Part shown: piece by piece, positions 33,356-43,006 of the stretch
Numbering within the stretch: position 1 is the first letter of the stretch
How the letters are laid out: each line of letters begins with the position of its first letter
From: JAVBNN01 sp031551525
GTDB taxonomy: Bacteria > Bacillota > Negativicutes > Acidaminococcales > JAISLQ01
Assembly: GCA_031551525.1 (NCBI GenBank)
Contig: JAVBNN010000030.1
Location: 1-64,000 of the forward strand
Reading direction: 5' to 3'
DNA: 64,000 nucleotides
Made by a program: the position numbers and the translations under genes
The notes under the pieces: model-generated
What the model saw: only the letters and a program-made list of their open reading frames with translations
Databases searched by the model: none
Told to the model about the DNA's origin: nothing

Positions 33356-34456
33356 ATGGAAGGGAAAAAGACGCCCCTTTATCAAACACACGTTGAGGCG
33401 GGCGCGAAAATCGTGGAGTTCGGCGGCTGGCTGATGCCGGTGCAGTATAGCGGCATCATAGAAGAACACCATGCCGTCAGGAAAAAAGCCGGTCTGTTTG
33501 ATGTTTCGCATATGGGCGAATTTAGCGTTAAAGGAAAAGACGCTCTGGCTTTTTTGCAAAAAGTCGTTACCAATGATGTCGGCGCCATGGATGAAGGGCA
33601 GGTACAATATACGCCGATGTGTTATCCTGACGGCGGTACGGTGGATGACCTTTTGATCTATAAGATTGCTGACGGGCACTACTTTTTGGTAGTAAACGCT
33701 GGCAACATGGAAAAGGACTGGGGCTGGCTGAATGATAACAAAGAAGGTTTTTCCGTGGAACTGGAAAACCTTTCCGAGCAGACCGCCCTTTTGGCTTTGC
33801 AGGGGCCATTGGCGGAAAAAATTCTGGGTACACTTACTGCGGCAGAGTTGCCGGAAGTGGGCTATTACCGCTTTTTGACAGCAGCACAGGTGGCGGGCGC
33901 CAGTGTTATGCTGTCAAGGACGGGCTATACCGGGGAAGACGGCTTTGAGATATATTGCCGCAATGATGATGTTGTACCGCTTTGGCACGCCATTTTGGAG
34001 GCAGGCGCGTCGGACGGCATATTGCCAGCCGGGCTCGGCTGCCGGGATACGTTGCGTTTTGAGGCCTGCCTGCCGCTGTACGGCCATGAACTGTCGCCGG
34101 AAATAACACCGGTCGAAGCGGGGATAGGTATGTTTGTCAAACCCGATAAAGGTGATTTTACCGGCAAGGAAGTTCTGGCCGCGCAAAAAAAAGACGGCGT
34201 TAGTCGCCGCATAGCCGGATTCGCTATGGTCGACCGAGGGATCGCCCGCGCCGATTATCCGGTGCTGGTGGATGGAAAAGTTATCGGCTGGGTTACGACC
34301 GGTTCGGTGGCGCCTACTGTGGGCAAAAACCTTGGCCTGGCTCTTATCGCCAAAGAATACGGCCAGCCCGGACAGGCCATAAACATAGAAATTCGCGGAA
34401 AGCTGGCGGCGGCGGAAATTATCGCCAAGCCATTCTACAAAAGAGAGGGGAAATAA
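33356..34456 (+). CDS. gcvT: Glycine cleavage system aminomethyltransferase (T protein)
   Basis: Releases ammonia from the aminomethyl-lipoyl H protein and passes the one-carbon unit to THF, making 5,10-methylene-THF. The 366 residues contain EFGGWLMPVQY, LFDVSHMGEF, the folate-binding region SRTGYTGEDGFEIY and GLGCRDTLRFEA. ATG 33356 lies seven bases after GAGGAGGG. First gene of a five-gene operon under a tandem glycine riboswitch. Confidence 0.97.
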   Translation: MEGKKTPLYQTHVEAGAKIVEFGGWLMPVQYSGIIEEHHAVRKKAGLFDVSHMGEFSVKGKDALAFLQKVVTNDVGAMDEGQVQYTPMCYPDGGTVDDLLIYKIADGHYFLVVNAGNMEKDWGWLNDNKEGFSVELENLSEQTALLALQGPLAEKILGTLTAAELPEVGYYRFLTAAQVAGASVMLSRTGYTGEDGFEIYCRNDDVVPLWHAILEAGASDGILPAGLGCRDTLRFEACLPLYGHELSPEITPVEAGIGMFVKPDKGDFTGKEVLAAQKKDGVSRRIAGFAMVDRGIARADYPVLVDGKVIGWVTTGSVAPTVGKNLGLALIAKEYGQPGQAINIEIRGKLAAAEIIAKPFYKREGK

Positions 34457-34458
34457 AC

Positions 34459-34848
34459 ATGAACACACCTAAAGAACTGAAATACTCCAAAGACCACGAG
34501 TGGGTCAGGGTAGAAGGCAATACAGCCACTATCGGCATCACGGATTTTGCCCAGTCGCAACTGGGCGACGTAGTATTTGTCGATTTGCCGGAAGCGGGCC
34601 GTGTAATCGAAAAAGGCAAAGAGTTTGCCGTAGTCGAATCGGTAAAAGCGGTATCTGACATTTATGCCCCGGTAAGCGGCGTGGTCAAAGATGTAAACGG
34701 CAAGCTGGCCGACGCTCCGGAAACTATCAATCAGGATGCTTATGGCGAAGGCTGGATAGTCGTAGTGGAAATGCAACCGGAGGAAGACCTGTCGGATCTT
34801 TTGGACGATGCCGCATACGGGGAGTTTTGTGAAAAGGAGGGGCATTGA
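34459..34848 (+). CDS. gcvH: Glycine cleavage system H protein
   Basis: Lipoyl carrier of the glycine cleavage complex. 129 residues, the usual size, with ESVKAVSDIYAPVSG holding the lysine that is lipoylated (about residue 63) and the leading DHEWVRVEG. Starts two bases after gcvT and overlaps gcvPA by one base (TGATG). Confidence 0.98.
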   Translation: MNTPKELKYSKDHEWVRVEGNTATIGITDFAQSQLGDVVFVDLPEAGRVIEKGKEFAVVESVKAVSDIYAPVSGVVKDVNGKLADAPETINQDAYGEGWIVVVEMQPEEDLSDLLDDAAYGEFCEKEGH

Positions 34849-36185
34849 TGGGTTGGAGCTATTTACCCCATACCGGTGAAGACCGGCAGGCCATGCTGGA
34901 CACTATCGGTGCGGCCAATGTACGGGAGCTGTTTTCGGATGTGCCGGACAATCTTCTGTTTAACCGGCCACTGGACTTACCGGAGAAAATGGATGAAGCT
35001 GCCCTTTTAAAACATTTAGGCGAATTGGCGGCTAAAAATGCGAACTTTCGCGAATATGTCTGTTTTTTGGGCGCCGGTGCTTATGACCATTATGTGCCGG
35101 TGGTTATAGACAGCATACTCAGCCGCTCGGAATTTTATACCGCCTACACCCAGTACCAGCCGGAAGTTTCACAAGGCTATCTGCAGGCGTTGTGGGAATA
35201 TCAGAGCATGATTGCATCGCTCACCGGTATGCAAGTGGCCAATGCGTCCATGTACGATGGAGGTACTGCTATGGCCGAAGCCGCTATGATGGCCGCTGCG
35301 CAAACCAAGCGTGCAAATCTGGTGGTAGCCAAGGCCGTGCACCCGCACTATCGGACGATACTGGGCACTTATGCCCGCGACCTGGATCTTTCGGTCATTG
35401 AAGCGGGATACACCGACGGAGCCACCTCTCTGGTGGACGAAGTAAATGAAAATACGGCTGCCCTTATTATACAAAGTCCGAATTTTTTTGGCTGTGTGGA
35501 AGACGTAAAAAAACTGGCCGAAGCGGCGCATGCCAAAGGGGCGCTCCTCATCGTGGTGGCCGACCCGGTAGCGCTGGGCCTTCTTGCCGCACCGGGTGTG
35601 CTGGGCGCGGATATAGTGGTTGGCGAAGGTCAGCCGTTGGGTATTGCGGCAAGCTTTGGCGGGCCGGGAGTAGGTTTTTTTGCCAGCACGGAAAAACTTA
35701 TGCGCAAAATGCCCGGACGTATTGTCGGTCAAACTACTGATATAGAGGGAAAACGCGGTTTTGTGCTGACCTTGCAGGCGCGCGAGCAACATATAAGACG
35801 GGAAAAAGCTAATTCCAACATTTGCTCCAATCAGGCCTTGTGCGCGTTAGCGGCGGCCGTTTACATGAGTGCCGTGGGCAAAGCGGGGTTGGGCACAATA
35901 GCTGCCCTGTCGCTCCAAAAAGCGCACTATGCGGCGGAAAAACTGGCCGCGCTGCCGGGATGCGAATTGTTGTTTAAAGCGCCCTTCTTTAAGGAGTTTG
36001 TCATAAAACTGCCTAAAACGGTGACGGAAGTCAACAAGCAGTTACTAAAAGACAGGATTATCGGCGGGTTGGACTTGGGTGGATACTATCCCGAACTGTC
36101 CGATTGCATGCTGGTTTGCGTAACGGAAAACCGGAGCAAAGAAGATATCGATGACCTGGCCGGGAGATTGGGGGCGCTGCTATGA
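34848..36185 (+). CDS. gcvPA: Glycine dehydrogenase (decarboxylating) subunit 1
   Basis: N-terminal half of the split P protein, which decarboxylates glycine with PLP and loads the aminomethyl group on lipoyl-H. 445 residues, normal for the two-subunit form, with FLGAGAYDHYVP, YTAYTQYQPEVSQGYLQALW, ANASMYDGGTAMAEA and VGEGQPLG. ATG 34848 is preceded by AAGGAGG; it overlaps gcvH by one base and gcvPB by four bases (ATGA). Confidence 0.97.
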   Translation: MGWSYLPHTGEDRQAMLDTIGAANVRELFSDVPDNLLFNRPLDLPEKMDEAALLKHLGELAAKNANFREYVCFLGAGAYDHYVPVVIDSILSRSEFYTAYTQYQPEVSQGYLQALWEYQSMIASLTGMQVANASMYDGGTAMAEAAMMAAAQTKRANLVVAKAVHPHYRTILGTYARDLDLSVIEAGYTDGATSLVDEVNENTAALIIQSPNFFGCVEDVKKLAEAAHAKGALLIVVADPVALGLLAAPGVLGADIVVGEGQPLGIAASFGGPGVGFFASTEKLMRKMPGRIVGQTTDIEGKRGFVLTLQAREQHIRREKANSNICSNQALCALAAAVYMSAVGKAGLGTIAALSLQKAHYAAEKLAALPGCELLFKAPFFKEFVIKLPKTVTEVNKQLLKDRIIGGLDLGGYYPELSDCMLVCVTENRSKEDIDDLAGRLGALL

Positions 36186-37654
36186 AACAAGAAAAAGCTC
36201 TGGTCTTTGAACTCAGCCGCCCTGGGCGCGTCGCGGTAGACCTTCCCGCATGTGATGTGCCGGAGAGAAAACTTACGGAATTTCTGCCGCCCGCTTTTTT
36301 ACGTGAACAGGCGCCGGAGTTGCCGGAACTCAGCCAGCTTGACCTGGTGCGCCACTATACCAACCTTTCCCAGCGCAATTTTGGTCTGGATGCCGGATTT
36401 TATCCTCTAGGCTCCTGCACTATGAAGTACAATCCTAAAATCAACGAAGTTGCCAGCCGTCTGCCGGGCTTTGCGCTGGCGCATCCCTTGCAGCCGGAAG
36501 AGCTGTCGCAAGGTGTACTCGGACTGCTTTATGATATGCAGCGCTACCTGGTGGAGATTGCCGGTATGGACGCAGTTAGCTTGCAGCCGGCGGCGGGGGC
36601 GCACGGCGAACTGACCGGACTCAAACTGATAAAAGCTTACCACCGCCACAGAAGCGACCTGCGCACCAAAGTGATCGTACCCGACTCTGCGCATGGCACC
36701 AACCCGGCTACTGCCACGGTCTGCGGCCTTGAAACAGTGGAAATAAAATCTTTCCCGGACGGGTCGATAGACCTCGATGCCTTGAAAAACGCTGTGGGTA
36801 AAGATACTGCGGCACTTATGCTTACTAATCCAAGCACCCTCGGATTGTTTGAAAGCAATATTAAAGAGATTGCCGATATCGTGCACCAGGCGGGCGGACT
36901 TTTGTACTATGACGGCGCTAACGCCAACGCCATCATGGGTTTGGTGCGGCCTGGCGATATGGGTTTTGACGTGGTGCATTTCAACTTGCACAAGACATTC
37001 AGTACTCCACACGGCGGTGGTGGTCCGGGCTCCGGGCCGATCGGCGTGAAAAATGCGCTGGAGCCGTTCTTGCCAGCGCCAGTCGTCAAAAAAGAGGGAA
37101 ACAACTATTCGTTCGACGATGACCGTCCTTTGTCTATCGGGCGGGTACATGCTTTTAACGGCAATTTCGGTGTGATCGTGCGTGCCTATGCCTATATACG
37201 GGCTATGGGCGGGGACGGACTGAAACAGGCCAGCGAGGATGCAGTTTTAAATGCCAATTATTGCTTGAGCCGTCTGAAAGAGGCTTTTGATTCGCCGTTT
37301 GACCGCTATTGTATGCATGAATGCGTACTAACCTCCAAAAAGCAAAAAGAATTTGGCGTAAAGACCCTTGACATAGCCAAACGTTTGCTGGATTATGGCT
37401 ATCATCCGCCGACCATTTATTTTCCGTTGATCGTAGAGGAGGCTTTGATGATAGAACCGACGGAGACGGAAAGCAAGGAAACGCTGGACGGCTTTATAGG
37501 CGCAATGCTGGAAATAGCAAAAGAAGCGGCCAGTGAGCCGGATACAGTAAAAAGTGCACCTCACACCACGGTGGTGCGCCGACTGGACGAAGCGACCGCG
37601 GCGCGAAAACCGGTGGTCAGATGGCATGGGCGGAATGACGATGGAGGTAAGTGA
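36182..37654 (+). CDS. gcvPB: Glycine dehydrogenase (decarboxylating) subunit 2
   Basis: C-terminal half of the split P protein, carrying the PLP-lysine in FNLHKTFSTPHGGGGPGSGP (about residue 269). Other marks are YPLGSCTMKYNPK, LQPAAGAHGELTG and DSAHGTNPATA. 490 residues. Begins inside the gcvPA stop (ATGA) and overlaps lpd at TGATG, so all five genes are tightly coupled. Confidence 0.97.
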   Translation: MKQEKALVFELSRPGRVAVDLPACDVPERKLTEFLPPAFLREQAPELPELSQLDLVRHYTNLSQRNFGLDAGFYPLGSCTMKYNPKINEVASRLPGFALAHPLQPEELSQGVLGLLYDMQRYLVEIAGMDAVSLQPAAGAHGELTGLKLIKAYHRHRSDLRTKVIVPDSAHGTNPATATVCGLETVEIKSFPDGSIDLDALKNAVGKDTAALMLTNPSTLGLFESNIKEIADIVHQAGGLLYYDGANANAIMGLVRPGDMGFDVVHFNLHKTFSTPHGGGGPGSGPIGVKNALEPFLPAPVVKKEGNNYSFDDDRPLSIGRVHAFNGNFGVIVRAYAYIRAMGGDGLKQASEDAVLNANYCLSRLKEAFDSPFDRYCMHECVLTSKKQKEFGVKTLDIAKRLLDYGYHPPTIYFPLIVEEALMIEPTETESKETLDGFIGAMLEIAKEAASEPDTVKSAPHTTVVRRLDEATAARKPVVRWHGRNDDGGK

Positions 37655-39054
37655 TGGAATATGATGTCGCCGTGATCGGTGGCGGGCCTGGCGGCTATGT
37701 GGCAGCGATACGCGCAGCCCAACTGGGCGCTAAAACAGTGCTCATCGAAGAAGGTGATCTTGGCGGCACTTGCCTTAACCGGGGCTGCGTGCCGACCAAA
37801 GCGCTGCTTGATAGCGCCGCTAAATGGCGCGATTTGAAAAACTGCGCGGAATTTGGCCTGTCGGCGGGGGGGATTTCTTATGATTTTTCCGCCGTTATGC
37901 GCCGCAAGCAAAAAGTAGTGAATCAGTTGCGCGCCGGTATAGCTAGTCTGGTTAAGTCTAACGGCATACAGCTCTTAAAGGGGCGAGCCAGGCTGGCCGG
38001 CGATAAAAAGATAAAGATAAGCACAGCCACGGGGCTAGAAGAAGTAACGGCCGCCAATATTATAATCGCCACCGGTTCAAAACCGGCCAAGCCGCCTATC
38101 CCGGGCAGCGAATTACCCGGTGTAGTGGACAGCGACGGGCTTTTACATATGGAAAAAATGCCAGCGAGCGTCGTAATAGTCGGTGGCGGCGTAGTTGGAC
38201 TGGAATTTGCAGTTTTTTTGCAATCTTTTGGCTGTCAGGTAACGGTAGTGGAGTTGCTGTCCTCCATATTGCCGGGAGTGGATCGAGATATAGTGAACCG
38301 TCTGGGCGCATCTTTAAAAAAACAGGGGATCAAGCTCCTTATTTCCGCTAAAGTAAAAGAGTTCCGTCCTAATGGCAGCGGCGTGGAAATTTTACTGGAA
38401 GACGCCAGGGAAGAACAGGTGCTGGCTGCGGAGAAAGTGCTTATGGCGACCGGGCGGATCCCGGTGCTGGAAGACCTAGGACTTGCAGAAGCTGGTGTGA
38501 CTTTTGGTAAAAAGGGGATAGAAGTAGATCGCCGCATGCAAACAAATATCAGCGGCATTTATGCAGTGGGTGACGTGACAGGGCGGCTGCAACTAGCGCA
38601 TGCCGCATCCGGCGCGGGTATGGTGGCGGCAGAAAATGCCTGTGGCAAAGAAGCTGTCATGGATTTTGACAACATCCCCGCCTGTATTTTTACCGCACCG
38701 GAGGTGGCTTGTGTGGGGCTGACCGAACAGCAGGCGGTGGAAGCCGGACTGCCGGTGGCTGTATCGAGGATGAATTTTGCCGGCAACTGCAAGGCGGTAT
38801 CGCTCGGCGAGACAGAAGGGTTTGTCAAGATGGTAGTCCATAAAGATAACGGTGTAGTGCTTGGTCTGCATATCATGGGGCCTCATGCCAGCGACCTTAT
38901 CATGGAAGGGACTGTGGCGGTTGTACATAAACTTACCGCGGGAGAACTGGCTCATACCATACACCCGCATCCGACCCTTAGCGAAGCGGTGATGGAGTGC
39001 GCGCACGGGGTATTTGGCAACCCGATACATCAGGTAAAAATAGGCAAACGATAA
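37654..39054 (+). CDS. lpdA: Dihydrolipoyl dehydrogenase (L protein)
   Basis: Reoxidises dihydrolipoyl-H with NAD. 466 residues with the FAD motif GGGPGGYVAA, redox-active GGTCLNRGCVPTK, the NAD-binding GGGVVGLEFA and the C-terminal HPHPTLSEAVMEC with the catalytic His-Glu pair. ATG 37654 has GGAGGT six bases upstream; GTG 37651 is too close. Last gene of the gcv operon; it may also serve other lipoyl complexes. Confidence 0.97.
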   Translation: MEYDVAVIGGGPGGYVAAIRAAQLGAKTVLIEEGDLGGTCLNRGCVPTKALLDSAAKWRDLKNCAEFGLSAGGISYDFSAVMRRKQKVVNQLRAGIASLVKSNGIQLLKGRARLAGDKKIKISTATGLEEVTAANIIIATGSKPAKPPIPGSELPGVVDSDGLLHMEKMPASVVIVGGGVVGLEFAVFLQSFGCQVTVVELLSSILPGVDRDIVNRLGASLKKQGIKLLISAKVKEFRPNGSGVEILLEDAREEQVLAAEKVLMATGRIPVLEDLGLAEAGVTFGKKGIEVDRRMQTNISGIYAVGDVTGRLQLAHAASGAGMVAAENACGKEAVMDFDNIPACIFTAPEVACVGLTEQQAVEAGLPVAVSRMNFAGNCKAVSLGETEGFVKMVVHKDNGVVLGLHIMGPHASDLIMEGTVAVVHKLTAGELAHTIHPHPTLSEAVMECAHGVFGNPIHQVKIGKR

Positions 39055-39060
39055 AACAAC

Positions 39061-39097
39061 GGCGGTTCTTGATAAATAAAGAATCGCCGCTTTCTAT
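39061..39097 (+). terminator. Terminator of gcv operon
   Basis: GGCGGTTCTT (39061-39070) pairs with AAGAATCGCC (39079-39088) with one G-U pair, 8-base loop, then GCTTTCTATTT. The T tract is interrupted, so strength is uncertain. Confidence 0.65.
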
Positions 39098-39207
39098 TTA
39101 TAGAAAATAAAGATATAATATATAGCAAGAAAAAATTTTGAAAAAACGAAAAACTTAGTATTGATTTTGGGATATTTTGTCGATATTAATATGCAGGGGT
39201 GTTGGCT

Positions 39208-39657
39208 ATGACAGAGACACTACGAAAACTATTTGTTTTTTTCGAACAAATCCCGTATGGTTCAGTGATTGTAGATTTTCTGCAAGGTTTTCCTCCGGCT
39301 TTAGCGGCCGCCGGCTTTGTGATAGGTTTTTTCGTTGCGTCAGACCTTTTTGCCGCAAGAGGCAAACGGCAGATGAAAGCTGTGGATGGTCTTTGCACCT
39401 GGAGCAATTATGCGAGTTTTTTGTTTTGCGTATTATTGGCGATATATATCTTGTATACTGACACAAACCAGCTGTTGCACTACTTTTTGTCGCTGGTGGC
39501 CGGTGCCATAGTGTGCAATTGTTTGCAAGCGGTTTTATCATGGTTTGGTTGGCTGGGTTGGATTATAGCTGTCGTTCTTGCGCTGTCTTCGGGTTTTGTC
39601 TCTGGTTTTGTCGCATGGCTTTATTATAAAGGTGCTTTGTTAAAACAGTTGCTGTAA
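39208..39657 (+). CDS. Small polytopic membrane protein at start of exopolysaccharide locus
   Basis: A 149-residue protein with about four hydrophobic helices (about 25-45, 63-83, 88-112 and 114-138) and very short loops. I recognise no family. It lies 19 bases upstream of the PgaC-PgaD fusion gene, in the same direction, and may be an accessory subunit of the synthase. The start at ATG 39208 follows CAGGGGT by seven bases; GTG 39199 lies within that site. Confidence 0.65.
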   Translation: MTETLRKLFVFFEQIPYGSVIVDFLQGFPPALAAAGFVIGFFVASDLFAARGKRQMKAVDGLCTWSNYASFLFCVLLAIYILYTDTNQLLHYFLSLVAGAIVCNCLQAVLSWFGWLGWIIAVVLALSSGFVSGFVAWLYYKGALLKQLL

Positions 39658-39676
39658 AATTTCAGGAGGCCATGGC

Positions 39677-41428
39677 ATGACGGCAATTTTTACCGATGTA
39701 ATGCTCTGGATAGGGACATATGTGTTCTACTATCCTGTGGTTATGAGCTTGACCTGGGTTATTGGCGGGCTGTTTTTCTACTTTCGGCAGGAAAAAGGAA
39801 AAGCGGACTTTCCTAAACTGCGCTACGCGCCCATGGTCTCCGTGCTGATCCCGGCGCGCAATGAAGCCGGGCAACTCGAAGAAACCGTGAAAGCTGTTGT
39901 GGAATCGGAATATCCCAACCTTGAAATCATCATCATCAATGATGCCAGTATTGACGGCACGGCTGAAATAGCCGACAGCTTATCGCGGCAACACGAAATG
40001 GTGCGCGTGTTGCATCTAAAACAAAACATGGGGAAAGCCAACGGTATGAACAATGCTTTTCTTATGAGCACAGGCGAAGTTATTGTTACGATAGACGCAG
40101 ATTGTATAATTGATAAACCGGCTATTTATTGGATAGCCTGGCATTTTATCAATTTTCCTAGGGCGGGCGCGGTCACCGGTAATCCTCACGTCAGGAACAG
40201 GACGTCCCTGCTGGCGCAACTGCAGACCGCGGAATATACGAGTGTTATAGGACTTATCAAGCGGGCACAGCGCATTTTAGGAAAACTTCTGACGATTTCC
40301 GGCGTTATTGGAGCTTTTCGGAGAGAAGCATTGGTTGACGTAGGTTTTTGGAGCTTCGACATGGTCACCGAGGATATAGATATTACGTGGAAGCTGGAAA
40401 AACGCTTTTGGGACATACGGTATGAAGCTAACGCAGTAGGCTGGATACTAGTGCCGGAAACGCTTTCCGGGCTGTGGGGGCAGCGGTTGCGCTGGGCGCA
40501 AGGGAGCATTGAGGCAATAAGAAGGCACCGTGATGTTTGGACGGATTGGCGCCAGAGGCGTATTTGGCCTGTTTATATTGATTACCTGCTCAGTATTTTT
40601 TGGAGCTGTTCTTTTTTGCTTATAGCTGTTTACTGGCTCTGGGCTTTTTTCACCGGCAGAAACGATGGAGTATTTGCCAGTTGGAACGGCTGTATGGTGG
40701 CGCTGGCCTGCCTTATACAGTTCGCGGCCAGCATCTGTATTGATATGCGGTATGACCATAAGATATTGCCCACGTATTTTTGGGTGATCTGGTACCCGGT
40801 TTTTTACTGGATGTTCAATGCTTTTGCTACCATTTGTGCTTTGCCGAAAGGCCTGAGTAAAAAATTTGGACAGACCTCTTTGTGGGTCAGCCCTGACCGG
40901 GGAATATTGCAGCGCAAAAGGGTTTTTTCAGGAAAACACAGAAATAAACTTATAAACGACCAGGAAAAACTGCCGGAAGTAAGGAAAAAAACCGAGTGGA
41001 CAATAAAGCTGTTTTTCAGTTTTATCCTTACCTTGTTTACGATAATGACAACTATCTCTCTGTGGAGTTTGACGGGGATATATCTTTACGAACATCTTTT
41101 TTCCCGACAGTATTTCGAGCAGACGGTGGAAGTGATTTTATTTATGCTGATGTTGTCGGCAACAGTGTTTGTAGCTATGTATCTTTGGCAGCAATATAAC
41201 TTAAGGGTGTTTGGTTTCCGGGGACGCAGAAAATTTCCCCAGCCGGTATCGGACGAAAAACTGGCGAGTATATATAGCACAACAGTAGATGTTCTGCAAA
41301 ATCTGCGCCTGGCCCAAAAAGTCCATATGGAATATGGCGCGCCTGATAACGGAGGTGCCGGCTTGTATATAGTTATGGATGAAAAGGGCCGAAGTATGAA
41401 TTTTGGGCCGCCTGTTGTCAAGGAATAG
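39677..41428 (+). CDS. PgaC-PgaD fusion: poly-beta-1,6-N-acetylglucosamine synthase
   Basis: 583 residues. Residues 1-440 match PgaC, a processive family-2 glycosyltransferase that polymerises GlcNAc from UDP-GlcNAc: SVLIPARNE, INDASIDGT, DADC, VTEDIDITWKLE, ILVPETLSGLWGQRLRWAQG, with flanking membrane helices. After a linker, residues 445-560 contain two membrane helices and YLWQQYNLRVFGFRGRRKF, a PgaD-like pattern. In E. coli PgaC (about 441 aa) and PgaD (about 137 aa) are separate and jointly bind c-di-GMP; their sum matches this length. AGGAGG precedes ATG 39677 by seven bases. Confidence 0.88.
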   Translation: MTAIFTDVMLWIGTYVFYYPVVMSLTWVIGGLFFYFRQEKGKADFPKLRYAPMVSVLIPARNEAGQLEETVKAVVESEYPNLEIIIINDASIDGTAEIADSLSRQHEMVRVLHLKQNMGKANGMNNAFLMSTGEVIVTIDADCIIDKPAIYWIAWHFINFPRAGAVTGNPHVRNRTSLLAQLQTAEYTSVIGLIKRAQRILGKLLTISGVIGAFRREALVDVGFWSFDMVTEDIDITWKLEKRFWDIRYEANAVGWILVPETLSGLWGQRLRWAQGSIEAIRRHRDVWTDWRQRRIWPVYIDYLLSIFWSCSFLLIAVYWLWAFFTGRNDGVFASWNGCMVALACLIQFAASICIDMRYDHKILPTYFWVIWYPVFYWMFNAFATICALPKGLSKKFGQTSLWVSPDRGILQRKRVFSGKHRNKLINDQEKLPEVRKKTEWTIKLFFSFILTLFTIMTTISLWSLTGIYLYEHLFSRQYFEQTVEVILFMLMLSATVFVAMYLWQQYNLRVFGFRGRRKFPQPVSDEKLASIYSTTVDVLQNLRLAQKVHMEYGAPDNGGAGLYIVMDEKGRSMNFGPPVVKE

Positions 41429-41750
41429 AAATGCGCAATCGTATAAAACCGGCAAAAAGAGCCTGAATGCGGGGAAATGACGCTTATGATACATCATGTT
41501 TTATTAAAGCAGGATACACAGGACAAAACCGGTGCTTACAACCACAAATATCTTGACGTAAAGGGGTGCTTGTGATAGTTTATATATACAACTTGTGCGA
41601 ATAACGACTAAAAATGTTATGTTTTACCATACAGATTTGCCTGTATTGTTACTGAAACACAAATAACTGAACTCCAAAAACTATCTGTAAATTGAAATGA
41701 TTAGTATTCTAATGGACGGGATATCCTTTATCAGGATGGTGAAACACGAA
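41429..41750. other. Intergenic region within exopolysaccharide locus
   Basis: About 320 bases without a convincing gene. TTGACG at 41553-41558 resembles a -35 element but no good -10 follows at the right distance, and no terminator hairpin is obvious after the synthase gene. It may hold a second promoter for the downstream genes. Confidence 0.4.
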
Positions 41751-42953
41751 ATGGACAAAACTTTGAAAGTGTTACTGGCAAGCGTCTTTACTGTTTTTAT
41801 CACTGTTTATGCTGCAAGTGGTATTTGGGTAAATGTGGCTAAAGCCGCTCCGCTCAGTGGCGGCATGTCGGATGACGGGATGCGTGCGGCAGATGTACAT
41901 CAGGGTGCGGGCGGCGCGGCAACTCCCAGTGAGTCTACCGCCAACATGCCCAATACAGGGGCATCTGCTAACACGGGGGGCGCAACATCCCCAAATCAGC
42001 CGTATGACAAAAAAAGCACACCTCATTCCCCGCTTATCGACCGGGAGACTTATGATGCCCTGATCAGCGATCCGTCTATGATCGGACGAGTCAAAGGTAT
42101 CACAGACGCGGAAGACAGATTTCGTGTATTTGGCGAGATCCGCTACCACTACGCGTCTGGTAGCGGCAGTCCGCGGTACGACCGGGATCAATCGGGTATA
42201 CGTCTTTATTTCGGTGTGGCTGCTCCGCTGGGAAAAGGGTGGAGCCTGTATGCTATGGGGGAACAGCATATAGATATATTAAACTACGATAATGGAACAG
42301 ATTTTTCCCGCTGGTATGTGACCGGGCCGTTAGGAGTAGGCACGGCCTGGGGTGGTAAATTTGGCTATCTGATGGCAGAAGGCAATATTTATGACAGCGG
42401 TTTTGAAGGCGTAAGGTTCCGTGCGGGGGATCCTGTCACCTATACTTTGGCTTATGGCCAAACTAATGCCAGTGACAGCACAGTGGTAGCTACCGCACGC
42501 TATAAGGCAATGGACTATGACCTCGAAGCGGGCATATACAACTATGACATTGGCTATGGCGATGGACGCAATAATACCATAGTGAGCCTGGGCGGTAATT
42601 ATCACTTCAGCAATATATCTGTTGGGGCCATGTATCTGGGAGCCAGTTTGGGAGACGCAGAAGGCAATAAAAATGGCTATGTGCTGAGTTTGGGTTATGG
42701 CAACTTCAAGAGCTGGATGGCTCGCAGCTATGGCTTGTTCTTCAAGTACTACGATCAACCGCAACACACATATATTGCCCACGGTATGAATGGCTGGGGC
42801 CCATATATGCAAGGTTTTAAAGGCTATGGCGTGGGTTTGTACTATAGTTTCTACAGTAATGTTGTCGGCAGCCTTGAGTATTATGATCTGGACGACAAGA
42901 TAACCGGCGAAAACGGTAAGCGTATCTGGACGAGCGTCAGTTATTATTTTTAA
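41751..42953 (+). CDS. Outer-membrane beta-barrel (porin-like) protein
   Basis: About 400 residues with a signal peptide (hydrophobic core about 8-30, cleavage likely near AKAAP), a low-complexity G/A/T/S/P-rich linker (about 35-85), and then a barrel-like domain of alternating aromatic strands (FRVFGEIRYHYAS, GIRLYFGVAAPLG, KGYGVGLYYSFYS). The protein ends in SVSYYF, with the terminal Phe typical of BAM substrates. No TPR, SLH or POTRA part is seen. In this setting it may be the polymer exit channel in place of PgaA, or a general porin of Negativicutes. The start is uncertain; in-frame ATGs at 41736, 41712 and 41697 lack good ribosome-binding sites too. Confidence 0.75.
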   Translation: MDKTLKVLLASVFTVFITVYAASGIWVNVAKAAPLSGGMSDDGMRAADVHQGAGGAATPSESTANMPNTGASANTGGATSPNQPYDKKSTPHSPLIDRETYDALISDPSMIGRVKGITDAEDRFRVFGEIRYHYASGSGSPRYDRDQSGIRLYFGVAAPLGKGWSLYAMGEQHIDILNYDNGTDFSRWYVTGPLGVGTAWGGKFGYLMAEGNIYDSGFEGVRFRAGDPVTYTLAYGQTNASDSTVVATARYKAMDYDLEAGIYNYDIGYGDGRNNTIVSLGGNYHFSNISVGAMYLGASLGDAEGNKNGYVLSLGYGNFKSWMARSYGLFFKYYDQPQHTYIAHGMNGWGPYMQGFKGYGVGLYYSFYSNVVGSLEYYDLDDKITGENGKRIWTSVSYYF

Positions 42954-43006
42954 AGTAAGATTTTTAGTGGTGTCAAAGGAATTTTTGAAAAGGCGATGCT
43001 ATTTTT

